From Lachnospiraceae bacterium (lineage in GTDB: Bacteria > Bacillota > Clostridia > Lachnospirales > Lachnospiraceae): a stretch of 64,000 bases of DNA. The position numbers were made by a program, and so were the translations under genes. Location of the stretch: contig JAFQCK010000131.1 in assembly GCA_017416465.1 (NCBI GenBank), forward strand, positions 1 to 64,000, read 5' to 3'. Positions 17,034 through 24,824 of this stretch are shown here, piece after piece. Under the pieces are notes generated by a model that saw nothing but the letters and a program-made list of their open reading frames with translations, was not told the origin of the DNA and did not search any database. Numbering within the stretch: the first letter of the stretch is position 1; every line of letters begins with the position of its first letter.

Positions 17034-19529
17034 ATGGCGGTTGTCAAAAGATATAATACGAGTAGATTTTTTTATTCAGATAGAATTAAAGATGAGTTGC
17101 TATCTATATATGATAATCCTATATCAATTGTGGAAGCACCAACAGGTTTTGGTAAAACAACGTCTGTAAAAAATGTATTAAGTGATGCATTAGAAGAAAT
17201 TGTTTGGATAACTGTTGAAAATGATGATAATAACTTGTTTTATTTGGAAATTTGCAACAGGATAGAAGCTATTGATAAAGATGTATCAGTTAGGTTAAGA
17301 AATATTGGATATCCGGATAATGAGGAAACTGTTAATAAGATTGTAAAATTAATTTCAGAAATAGAATTTAAAGAAAACTATATATTTGTATTTGATAATT
17401 TTCAATTTGTTTCTAATGAATATATAGTATCAGCTTTTGTGAAAATTATTGAAGCTATTGAAGATAAAATTAAAATAGTTTTAATTACACAGAATATTAA
17501 AACAGAATTAATACATGAAAAGATGTCTAAAAATGAAATAAATTACATAGGTAAGAATTCTCTGGAATTTAATAAAGAAGAAATCAGATTGTATTTTAGA
17601 GAGTGTGGAATAAAGCTTGATGATGAAGAGATTAATTATCTTTCTAAATATACTGAAGGTTGGATAAGTGCTTTATATCTTCAGATGCTGCACTATGTTG
17701 AAAACAATAAGTTTGAAGAAGATGCAGGAATTGATAAACTTGTATGTATGGCTATTTGGGATAAATTAAGTTTTGAACAACAGGATTTTCTTATTTCTAT
17801 TGCAATTTATGATAGCTTTTCGTTAAAACAGGCATTATTTATTGGTTCTAATGATTTGAAACAGGATGAAATAAAATCATTACTTAGTTCTAATTCTTTT
17901 ATCAGATATGATTCTAAAGAAAGAAAGTTTTATATCCATGCTATATTGAAATATTTTTTAAAAAATGAATTTGACAAGCTTGATATAATTGTTAGAAAGA
18001 ATGTGTTTGAAAGAGCTGCAAAATGGTATGAAGTTAATGAAGATTATTATTCTGCGCTATTGTATTACTATAAAATTAAAAAATATGATGACATATATTA
18101 TTTAAATATTTCTTTAGAAGAATTGCTTCCTAATTTAACCAGAAATAATAAGGAAATGTTTCTTGATATAATAAAAAGAACATCTATTGATACAAAAGAG
18201 AAAAATGTAAGACGAAGTATAGTATTTAGTTTTGTGTTATTTTATTATAACGAAAAGGATTTCTTTGAAAATGAATGTGAAATGATAAAAGAGATGATAA
18301 CAGAATCTGAATATATAAGACAACGTGAAAAAGATTCATTGCTTGGAGAAACAGAATTTATTAATGCTTTTTTATACTATAATGACCTGGATAAAATGTA
18401 TGAGAAGTTTAATAAAGCATATGAATACATGAAATCTCCATCAACTATATATACTGATAAAGTCAGTTTGATTTTTAGGAATCCTTCAGTATTATCCTGT
18501 TTTCATTCAAAGACTGGTGATACAGATAGAGAGCTTGAAAAATTTCAAGAATTATTGATTTTATATTATAAGATTACATCAGGAAACAGTAAAGGTCTTG
18601 AAGCTGTTATGCGCGCAGAACTTCTTTATAATAATGGTAACTTTAAAGATGCACAGTTGTTATGTGAAAAAGCTCTGTATATGGCAGAAACAAGAGGACA
18701 GATTCATGTGTATATTTGTACAATGTTTTTGATGGCTAGAATTGCAATTTTTGAAGGCGATTATGATAATTTTAGACATATTATACTAAGTGTAAGAAGT
18801 AAATTAAATTCGTATTCGGATAAGCGAAATCTTCTTATGACAGAGCTTAGTGAAGGTTGGTTATATATGACAATTGAAAAATATGACAGTGTTTCAAGTT
18901 GGCTTAAAAATGCTAATTTGATAGAAGAAAGAATTTCAGTGTTTAATCAAGCAGTTTCGAATGTTATATTTTCAAAATACCTTTTATATAATGAGCAGTA
19001 CGAAAAGTTTCTGGGAATTAGTGGTCAGATGTTAGGCTCAACAAGAATTTTTGATAATTTGATTTATGAAATATATATTTATATCTATATAGCTATTGCA
19101 AATTATAATCTTGGTAATAAAATAAAGTCATACAATTTTATTAATGAAGCTATAGAATTATCATGTAAAGATAAATTATATATGCCGTTTGTTGAAAATT
19201 ATGTGTATTTGGACGATATACTTAAAGAGGAACCGAAAGAAAAAGAGTATATAGATTTTATTGAAAATGTTAAGCATATTTATAAAAAGAATGAAAAGAA
19301 TTATAAGCATATTCTTAATGGTTACAAAGAAGAAGTCGATTATGGATTGACAAATAGAGAATTACAGATAGCAAAGCTTGCAGCGGCAAGATTTACTAAC
19401 AAAGAGATAGCAGAACAGCTTTATATTTCATCAGAAACAGTTAAAAGCACTTTGAAAACAATATTCTCTAAGTTGAATATATGTTCAAGAAGTGAGCTTA
19501 AAAACTTTTTTGTAACAGATAGAGATTGA
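17034..19529 (+). CDS. MalT/LuxR-type transcriptional regulator with STAND-like ATPase
   Basis: 831 residues. The N-terminal P-loop APTGFGKTT (residues 35-43) opens an ATPase module like MalT; a WISALYLQM segment near residue 210 fits the winged-helix part. A long helical, TPR-like sensor region follows (about 330-750). The C-terminal LuxR helix-turn-helix is clear: LTNRELQIAKLAAARFTNKE, then ISSETVKSTLKTIFSKLNI (residues about 771-820). Such proteins bind a small inducer plus ATP and activate transcription. Neither ligand nor target can be told. It is monocistronic; possible targets include the DUF2442 gene and hydrogenase downstream. Confidence 0.88.
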   Translation: MAVVKRYNTSRFFYSDRIKDELLSIYDNPISIVEAPTGFGKTTSVKNVLSDALEEIVWITVENDDNNLFYLEICNRIEAIDKDVSVRLRNIGYPDNEETVNKIVKLISEIEFKENYIFVFDNFQFVSNEYIVSAFVKIIEAIEDKIKIVLITQNIKTELIHEKMSKNEINYIGKNSLEFNKEEIRLYFRECGIKLDDEEINYLSKYTEGWISALYLQMLHYVENNKFEEDAGIDKLVCMAIWDKLSFEQQDFLISIAIYDSFSLKQALFIGSNDLKQDEIKSLLSSNSFIRYDSKERKFYIHAILKYFLKNEFDKLDIIVRKNVFERAAKWYEVNEDYYSALLYYYKIKKYDDIYYLNISLEELLPNLTRNNKEMFLDIIKRTSIDTKEKNVRRSIVFSFVLFYYNEKDFFENECEMIKEMITESEYIRQREKDSLLGETEFINAFLYYNDLDKMYEKFNKAYEYMKSPSTIYTDKVSLIFRNPSVLSCFHSKTGDTDRELEKFQELLILYYKITSGNSKGLEAVMRAELLYNNGNFKDAQLLCEKALYMAETRGQIHVYICTMFLMARIAIFEGDYDNFRHIILSVRSKLNSYSDKRNLLMTELSEGWLYMTIEKYDSVSSWLKNANLIEERISVFNQAVSNVIFSKYLLYNEQYEKFLGISGQMLGSTRIFDNLIYEIYIYIYIAIANYNLGNKIKSYNFINEAIELSCKDKLYMPFVENYVYLDDILKEEPKEKEYIDFIENVKHIYKKNEKNYKHILNGYKEEVDYGLTNRELQIAKLAAARFTNKEIAEQLYISSETVKSTLKTIFSKLNICSRSELKNFFVTDRD

Positions 19530-19607
19530 CGTATATGAGTACTTAATAAATGTAAAAATATTACAAAAATCCCCCCGAAAAGTGGGTGGTTTATAAAAAG
19601 CTAAAGT

Positions 19608-19629
19608 TGTATGATATACTCAACTTAGA
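19608..19629 (+). promoter_or_regulatory. Weak promoter with dyad across the -10, upstream of the DUF2442 gene
   Basis: TATACT (19615-19620) is a good -10 hexamer, but no clear -35 is present. The flanks form an inverted repeat, CTAAAGTTG on the left and CAACTTAG on the right, centred on the -10. An activator- or repressor-controlled promoter would look like this. Confidence 0.4.
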
Positions 19630-19696
19630 AAAATATATACAGTGTTGGTGTTGAATGAATAGTTTGAATAAAGAATCTGAATAGGAGGAGATTGTT

Positions 19697-19963
19697 ATGG
19701 CAAAGATAAGTGATGTTGAAGCTAAAAGAGGATATAGATTATTAGTAGAACTTGACAGTGGAAGAGTTATTTATCTTAATATGACAGATAAGATAGAAAC
19801 AGTTCGTTTTCATGATTTAAAGAATGAGGCTATTTTTGAGCAGGTTGAGACTGATGGATATGCTTTATATTGGGATTTCGGAAGAATTACAATGAGTTTA
19901 TCTGAGATTAACGAGATGACAAGAATTGCTAATGAACAGGCAAGTAAGCAAGGTGTAATATAA
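19697..19963 (+). CDS. DUF2442 domain protein
   Basis: 88 residues. The short beta-rich sequence (YRLLVELDSGRVIYLNMTD, then YALYWDFGRITMSLSEINEM) matches the DUF2442 pattern of a small protein with a conserved Trp/acidic patch. Family members often sit beside a DUF4160 protein in toxin-antitoxin-like pairs, but no partner is present here. GGAGGAG precedes the ATG and a strong terminator follows, so it is a single-gene unit. Confidence 0.75.
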   Translation: MAKISDVEAKRGYRLLVELDSGRVIYLNMTDKIETVRFHDLKNEAIFEQVETDGYALYWDFGRITMSLSEINEMTRIANEQASKQGVI

Positions 19964-19966
19964 GAT

Positions 19967-19995
19967 ACAGCCGTCTTTATGACGGCTGTTTTTTT
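19967..19995 (+). terminator. Intrinsic terminator after the DUF2442 gene
   Basis: ACAGCCGTC (19967-19975) pairs with GACGGCTGT (19981-19989), followed by seven T. Confidence 0.9.
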
Positions 19996-20006
19996 GTAAC
20001 AAAAGT

Positions 20007-20081
20007 CCTGCAAGCGAAGTAATGCTCGAATTTAACTTCATTTGCAGGGTAACCGAACATCGAGTAGGAGTCAGCCTACTC
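20007..20081. other. Structured element with possible pseudoknot
   Basis: CCTGCAA-GC-GAAGT (20007-20020) pairs with ACTTC-AT-TTGCAGG (20035-20048). The loop holds CTCGA (20025-20029), complementary to TCGAG (20060-20064), which itself overlaps a second stem GAGTAGG (20062-20068) with CCTACTC (20075-20081). The two pairings are exclusive. It sits between a terminator and the hydrogenase gene. No known family is recognised. Confidence 0.45.
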
Positions 20082-20157
20082 AATTATATATAAAGAAATG
20101 GTTAAAATTATTTAGATAATTTTATGTAGGAATTATTAGAAATACGTGGTAAAATAG

Positions 20158-20181
20158 AAATCGGCATTAATATGCCGATTT
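20158..20181. terminator. Hairpin, possible terminator
   Basis: AAATCGGCAT (20158-20167) pairs perfectly with ATGCCGATTT (20172-20181) around TAAT. The tract after it (TGATTATTA) is only moderately T-rich, so it may be a weak terminator or a leader hairpin of the hydrogenase gene. Confidence 0.45.
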
Positions 20182-20250
20182 TGATTATTAATAACGTAAA
20201 ATGATTTTTAATAAAAAATTTGTTTATATATAATATTTTAGGAGGAAGAT

Positions 20251-21699
20251 ATGGTTTCAAATGATGCAACAGTCATAAAGATAAAGCATAAAGTATTAGC
20301 AGAAATAGCAAGAATGACATTTGAAGGGACTTTTGAAGACGAAAAAGAAGGGTTACCATATAAGATGGCACCGGGACCGAAAGCTAAGTTTAGATGTTGT
20401 GTATATAAGGAGAGAGAAGTTTTAAGACAAAGAATAAGGTTAGCAGAAGGAAAATGTCCAGGAGATTCTAAGAGTGATAATATAGTTCAGGTTATATCTG
20501 CTGCCTGTGAAGAGTGTCCTATTTCAAGATATGTAGTTACTGATAACTGTAGAAAATGTATGGCAAAGAGATGTCAGCAGGCATGTAATTTTGGGGCGAT
20601 TTCTATGGGAAGAAGTAGAGCATACATAGACCCATCTATATGTAAAGAATGTGGAATGTGTGCGAAGGTTTGTCCGTATAATGCAATAGCGGAAGTTATG
20701 CGTCCATGTAAGAGGAGCTGTCCTGTAGATGCCATAACAATGGATGAAAACGGAATTTGTATTATAGATGAAACAAAATGTATACAGTGTGGAAAATGTA
20801 TTCATAGTTGTCCGTTTGGTGCGATAAGTTCTAAATCTTACATAGTAGATATTATTAAAGCTATAAAAGAAGGTAAGAACGTGGTAGCAATGTTAGCACC
20901 GGCAGCTGAAGGTCAGTTTGGTGAGAATATTACTATGGCAAGTTGGAAAACAGCGCTTTTAAAGGTTGGATTTTCTGATTTTGTAGAAGTTGGGCTTGGT
21001 GGTGATTTAACTGCTGCAGCAGAGGCTGAAGAATGGGCGGAAGCGTATAAAGAAGGAAAGAAGATGACAACATCTTGTTGTCCTGCTTTTGTTAATCTTA
21101 TAAAACAGCATTATCCACAGCTTATAGACCATGTTTCAACTACAGTATCTCCAATGTGTGCTGTTTCAAGAATGATTAAGGCAAAAGATCCGGATGCTAT
21201 TACTGTATTTATCGGACCATGTATAGCTAAGAAGAGTGAAGCACAGGATAAGTCGATTGAGGGAAATGCTGATTATGTATTAACTTTTGGGGAGATAAGA
21301 GCAATTATGAGAGCAAAAGATGTTGTTCTTAAACCTGAAGAGAATACATTACAGGATGCAAGTGTATTTGGTAAGCGTTTTGGAAACGGTGGTGGAGTAT
21401 CACAGGCTGTTGCACAGTGTCTCAAAGAGAGTGGAGAAGATGCTGATATTAAAGTTATGAAATGTGATGGAATTGCAGACTGTAAGAAAGCATTATTGCT
21501 TCTTAAAGCAGGTAAGCTTCCTGAAGATTTTATAGAAGGAATGGTTTGTGAAGGTGGTTGTGTTGGTGGACCAAGTCGTCATACTGATGTTAATAAATCA
21601 AAAAAATTTCGAGATAATTTAATAGCATCTGCTGAAGACAGAAATATTCATGATAATATTAAAAAATATGATTTAGAATCATTTTCAATGCATAAGTAA
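20251..21699 (+). CDS. Monomeric [FeFe] hydrogenase with ferredoxin-type clusters
   Basis: 482 residues. The N-terminal half carries several 4Fe-4S motifs, for example CRKCMAKRCQQAC (residues 100-112), CKECGMCAKVC (131-141) and CIQCGKCIHSC (177-187). The H-cluster domain follows with TSCCPAF (Cys276/277), GPCIAKK (Cys324) and C433-EGG-C437. These variants (TSCCPAF, GPC for MPC) resemble the clostridial group B enzymes. The role would be reducing protons with ferredoxin electrons or sensing hydrogen. No hydrogenase maturation genes are nearby. AGGAGGAAG precedes the ATG. Confidence 0.92.
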   Translation: MVSNDATVIKIKHKVLAEIARMTFEGTFEDEKEGLPYKMAPGPKAKFRCCVYKEREVLRQRIRLAEGKCPGDSKSDNIVQVISAACEECPISRYVVTDNCRKCMAKRCQQACNFGAISMGRSRAYIDPSICKECGMCAKVCPYNAIAEVMRPCKRSCPVDAITMDENGICIIDETKCIQCGKCIHSCPFGAISSKSYIVDIIKAIKEGKNVVAMLAPAAEGQFGENITMASWKTALLKVGFSDFVEVGLGGDLTAAAEAEEWAEAYKEGKKMTTSCCPAFVNLIKQHYPQLIDHVSTTVSPMCAVSRMIKAKDPDAITVFIGPCIAKKSEAQDKSIEGNADYVLTFGEIRAIMRAKDVVLKPEENTLQDASVFGKRFGNGGGVSQAVAQCLKESGEDADIKVMKCDGIADCKKALLLLKAGKLPEDFIEGMVCEGGCVGGPSRHTDVNKSKKFRDNLIASAEDRNIHDNIKKYDLESFSMHK

Positions 21700-21710
21700 A
21701 AGAATAATTT

Positions 21711-21777
21711 AATCCCTCCGTGCATATTCTGTATAAGGATAGCATCCTAAGTGTAAAAACTTTGGAATGGAGGGATT
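21711..21777 (+). promoter_or_regulatory. Stem that sequesters the spoIVA Shine-Dalgarno
   Basis: AATCCCTCC (21711-21719) is perfectly complementary to GGAGGGATT (21769-21777), which is the spoIVA ribosome binding site. The loop holds a second hairpin, AGGAT (21736-21740) with ATCCT (21744-21748). Read-through mRNA from the hydrogenase gene would hide the site; a start inside the loop would free it. Confidence 0.55.
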
Positions 21778-21781
21778 TGAT

Positions 21782-23263
21782 TTGGATAAAAAAAATAGTT
21801 TTGACGTTTATCAGGATATCAACAAAAGAACAAATGGTGAAATTTATCTTGCAGTAGTAGGACCTGTAAGAACAGGAAAGTCAACATTTATAAAAAGATT
21901 TATGGATTTGATGGTAATACCTGAAATAAAGGATGAAAATATTAAAAACAGAACAATGGATGAGCTTCCACAAAGTGCAACAGGCACAACAGTAATGACA
22001 ACAGAACCTAAATTCATTCCTAAAGAAGCTGCTAAGATAGAGATAGCACCTGGTATGGATGTAAAGGTAAGACTTGTGGATTGTGTTGGATATATGGTAA
22101 AGGGTGCAACAGGACATATCGAAAATGAAATGGAAAGAATGGTTAGAACGCCATGGTTTGATTATGAAATTCCATTTACAAAAGCAGCGTCTGTTGGAAC
22201 TAAAAAAGTAATAACAGAACATTCCACAATAGCTGTAGTTGTTACAACGGATGGTTCTTTTGGTGATATCGAAAGGATGAATTATGTTGAGCCTGAAGAA
22301 TTGACGATTACACAACTTAAGAATTTAGGGAAACCTTTTATAGTTCTTCTTAATACAGTGAAACCTTATGCAAAAGAAACATTAGAGTTAGCAAAAGAAA
22401 TAGCATTAAAAAATAATGTAACAGTATTGCCGGTGAATTGTGCACAATTGAAAAAGGAAGAGATTTTTAAAATATTAGAAAATGTTTTGTATGAATTTCC
22501 GGTTTCTACAATAAGTTTTTATATGCCTAAATGGGTTGAAATGCTAGATGAAGAACATTATTTAAAAAAAGCAATTATTGAATCAATAAAGAATAAGATT
22601 ATTAATATTACAAAGGTTAAAGAAACGATAGATTTAGATATAAACGATTGTGAATACATAAATAAAACAAGGATAGATAAAACGGATTTATCAAATGGTA
22701 ATATAGATGTTTATTTTGATATGGATGAAAAATATTACTATGATGTATTAACAGATTTAACCGGTTCGGAAATAAAGAATGAATATAGTCTGATTAATGC
22801 ATTGAAAAATTATTCAGTACTTAAGAAGGATTATGAAAGAATTGAGTCAGCGATGACAAATGTTAATTATAAAGGTTATGGTGTTGTGACACCTGCTAAG
22901 GAAGAAATAATATTAGAAGAGCCTGAGGTAATTAAGGCAGGGAATAAATATGGTATAAAGATTAAAGCTAAAGCACCATCTATTCACATGATAAAAACAG
23001 AAGTTTTGACTGAAATTGCACCGATAGTCGGTAATGAAAATCAGGCTAAAGATTTAATTGATTATATTAAAACAAATGGTGAAAAAAGTGAAAATGGAAT
23101 TTTTGAAACTAATATTTTTGGTAAATCAATAGAGCAGATAGTTGAAGAAGGAATAAAGAATAAACTTGAAAAATTATCTGATGAAACACAGGATAAACTT
23201 AAAAATACATTGGAAAAAATAACAAATGAGAGTAATGGTGGCGTGATTTGTATAATAATTTGA
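21782..23263 (+). CDS. spoIVA: Stage IV sporulation protein A (spore coat ATPase)
   Basis: 493 residues from TTG 21782, seven bases after GGAGGG; an upstream ATG at 21767 lacks a site, and 493 matches the 492 of B. subtilis. The N-terminus DVYQDINKRTNGEIYLAVVG leads into Walker A GPVRTGKST (residues 27-35), with LVDCVGYM as the following G-domain motif. SpoIVA is made in the mother cell, polymerises with ATP on the forespore surface and anchors the coat. It is a marker of true endospore formers. Expression is presumably sigma-E dependent, but I could not assign a promoter. Confidence 0.96.
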   Translation: MDKKNSFDVYQDINKRTNGEIYLAVVGPVRTGKSTFIKRFMDLMVIPEIKDENIKNRTMDELPQSATGTTVMTTEPKFIPKEAAKIEIAPGMDVKVRLVDCVGYMVKGATGHIENEMERMVRTPWFDYEIPFTKAASVGTKKVITEHSTIAVVVTTDGSFGDIERMNYVEPEELTITQLKNLGKPFIVLLNTVKPYAKETLELAKEIALKNNVTVLPVNCAQLKKEEIFKILENVLYEFPVSTISFYMPKWVEMLDEEHYLKKAIIESIKNKIINITKVKETIDLDINDCEYINKTRIDKTDLSNGNIDVYFDMDEKYYYDVLTDLTGSEIKNEYSLINALKNYSVLKKDYERIESAMTNVNYKGYGVVTPAKEEIILEEPEVIKAGNKYGIKIKAKAPSIHMIKTEVLTEIAPIVGNENQAKDLIDYIKTNGEKSENGIFETNIFGKSIEQIVEEGIKNKLEKLSDETQDKLKNTLEKITNESNGGVICIII

Positions 23264-23295
23264 TTTTATTTTGTCAATAATATATACTTAAGAAT

Positions 23296-23359
23296 GGTTT
23301 CAGATAAAAAGCAGTTTGTAACTGCTCAGAGCTAGGCTCTGAACAGTTACTTTGAAACC
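23296..23359. repeat. Hairpin repeat, copy 1 of the GGCTCTGAACAGTTA family
   Basis: GGTTTC (23296-23301) closes with GAAACC (23354-23359); within, GTAACTG-C-TCAGAGC pairs with GCTCTGA-A-CAGTTAC around TAG. The core GGCTCTGAACAGTTA (23335-23349) recurs at 33286 and 52413. It lies between spoIVA and the permease, with no T-run. Confidence 0.7.
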
Positions 23360-23387
23360 GAATATAAATAAGGAGTCTTTAAAGTTT

Positions 23388-24767
23388 ATGTTGGAAAAGC
23401 TTTTTAAACTAAAGGAACATAAAGCAACTGTTAAAACTGAGATCGTGGCAGGAATAACTACGTTCATGACATTAGCTTATATTTTGGCTGTTAATCCTCA
23501 GTTACTTGGTAATACTGAGGGAGCAGCGATGAATATACAGGCAGTTCTTATAGCAACAGCGTTAGCATCATTTGTAGGCTGTCTTATGATGGCGCTTTTA
23601 GCTAATTATCCATTTGCACTGGCACCGGGGATGGGACTTAATGCATATTTTTCGTTTACGGTATGTGGTGCTATGGGATATTCTTATGAGGTTGCATTAT
23701 TTGCCGTTTTTTGTGAGGGAATAATTTTTATTATTTTATCTCTTACTAATGTAAGACAGGCTATCTTTAATTCTATTCCTATGGCTATTAAAAATGCCGT
23801 AAGCGTCGGTATAGGATTATTTATCGCATTTATTGGGGCGACAGGAGCTAATCTTATTGTTAATGATGAAACAACATTGGTTACCTATCAGGGATTTAAT
23901 TCAGGAGAATATCATACCTATGGAATAACTGCTGCTCTTGCGTTGCTTGGAATAATCATAACTTCATTAATGCTCATTAAGAAGATTAAAGGGGCTATAT
24001 TATATGGGATTATTATTACCTGGGGACTTGGAATTATTTGTGAACTTACAGGTTTATATATACCTGATGTAAGTATTTCAATGTATTCACTAATACCTGA
24101 TTTTTCAAAGGGAATAGGGTTTGGTGAATTTGGAAAATTATTTGGAGATGTGTTCGGATTTGATTTTAATGAAGTGAAAGTTTTAGATTTGATAGTAGTA
24201 ATTTTTGCATTTTTATTTGTGGATTTATTTGATACCATCGGAACTTTGATAGGTGTTGCAAATAAAGCAGATATGCTTGATGAAAAGGGAAAACTGCCTA
24301 ATATTAAAGGTGCTTTAACAGCAGACGCAATTGCTACGACATTTGGTGCGGTTTTTGGGACAAGCACAACAACGACCTGTGTTGAAAGTGCAGCAGGTGT
24401 TTCGGAAGGTGGCAAGACAGGTCTTACAGCTGTAACTACAGGTATACTTTTTTTATTATCAATATTTTTATCGCCAATATTTGTTGCTATTCCGGCATTT
24501 GCGACTGCACCGGCTTTAATTATTGTTGGATTTTTAATGATTGGGAGTGTCACAAAGATTAATTTTGATGATATGCTTGAGGCAATCCCGGCATTTCTTA
24601 CAATTATTGTAATGCCATTTTCATATAGTATATCTGAAGGAATTGCAGCAGGTATTATATCATATACAATTCTTGTTTTATTAGCAGGTAAAGCAAAAGA
24701 AAAGAAATTATCAGTACTTATGTATATTCTTACAGTAGTGTTTGTTTTAAAATATATTCTATTATAA
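23388..24767 (+). CDS. Guanine/hypoxanthine permease, AzgA/PbuG type (NCS2)
   Basis: 459 residues from ATG 23388 (AGGAG upstream). It is a multi-spanning membrane protein with the NCS2 signatures EIVAGITTFMTLAYILAVNP, LAPGMGLNAYFSF and TCVESAAGVSEGGKTGLTAV. Family members import hypoxanthine, guanine or adenine with protons. There is no purine riboswitch between the upstream repeat and the gene. It may be transcribed with the MutS-like gene 57 bases downstream. Confidence 0.92.
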   Translation: MLEKLFKLKEHKATVKTEIVAGITTFMTLAYILAVNPQLLGNTEGAAMNIQAVLIATALASFVGCLMMALLANYPFALAPGMGLNAYFSFTVCGAMGYSYEVALFAVFCEGIIFIILSLTNVRQAIFNSIPMAIKNAVSVGIGLFIAFIGATGANLIVNDETTLVTYQGFNSGEYHTYGITAALALLGIIITSLMLIKKIKGAILYGIIITWGLGIICELTGLYIPDVSISMYSLIPDFSKGIGFGEFGKLFGDVFGFDFNEVKVLDLIVVIFAFLFVDLFDTIGTLIGVANKADMLDEKGKLPNIKGALTADAIATTFGAVFGTSTTTTCVESAAGVSEGGKTGLTAVTTGILFLLSIFLSPIFVAIPAFATAPALIIVGFLMIGSVTKINFDDMLEAIPAFLTIIVMPFSYSISEGIAAGIISYTILVLLAGKAKEKKLSVLMYILTVVFVLKYILL

Positions 24768-24824
24768 AATTGTTTTACAAAGTGAAAAATATTTATGTAC
24801 TAAAAACGAAGATCGGAGGATTAA

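Noticed and set aside
21881-22315. 144-codon reverse-strand frame inside spoIVA
   Set aside because: Cys/Phe/His-rich shadow translation of the spoIVA gene; no start signal.
23918-24553. 211-codon reverse-strand open frame
   Set aside because: It is the complement of the purine permease gene, whose codon pattern and family match are clear; composition is Pro/Ile/Thr-rich as expected for a shadow.
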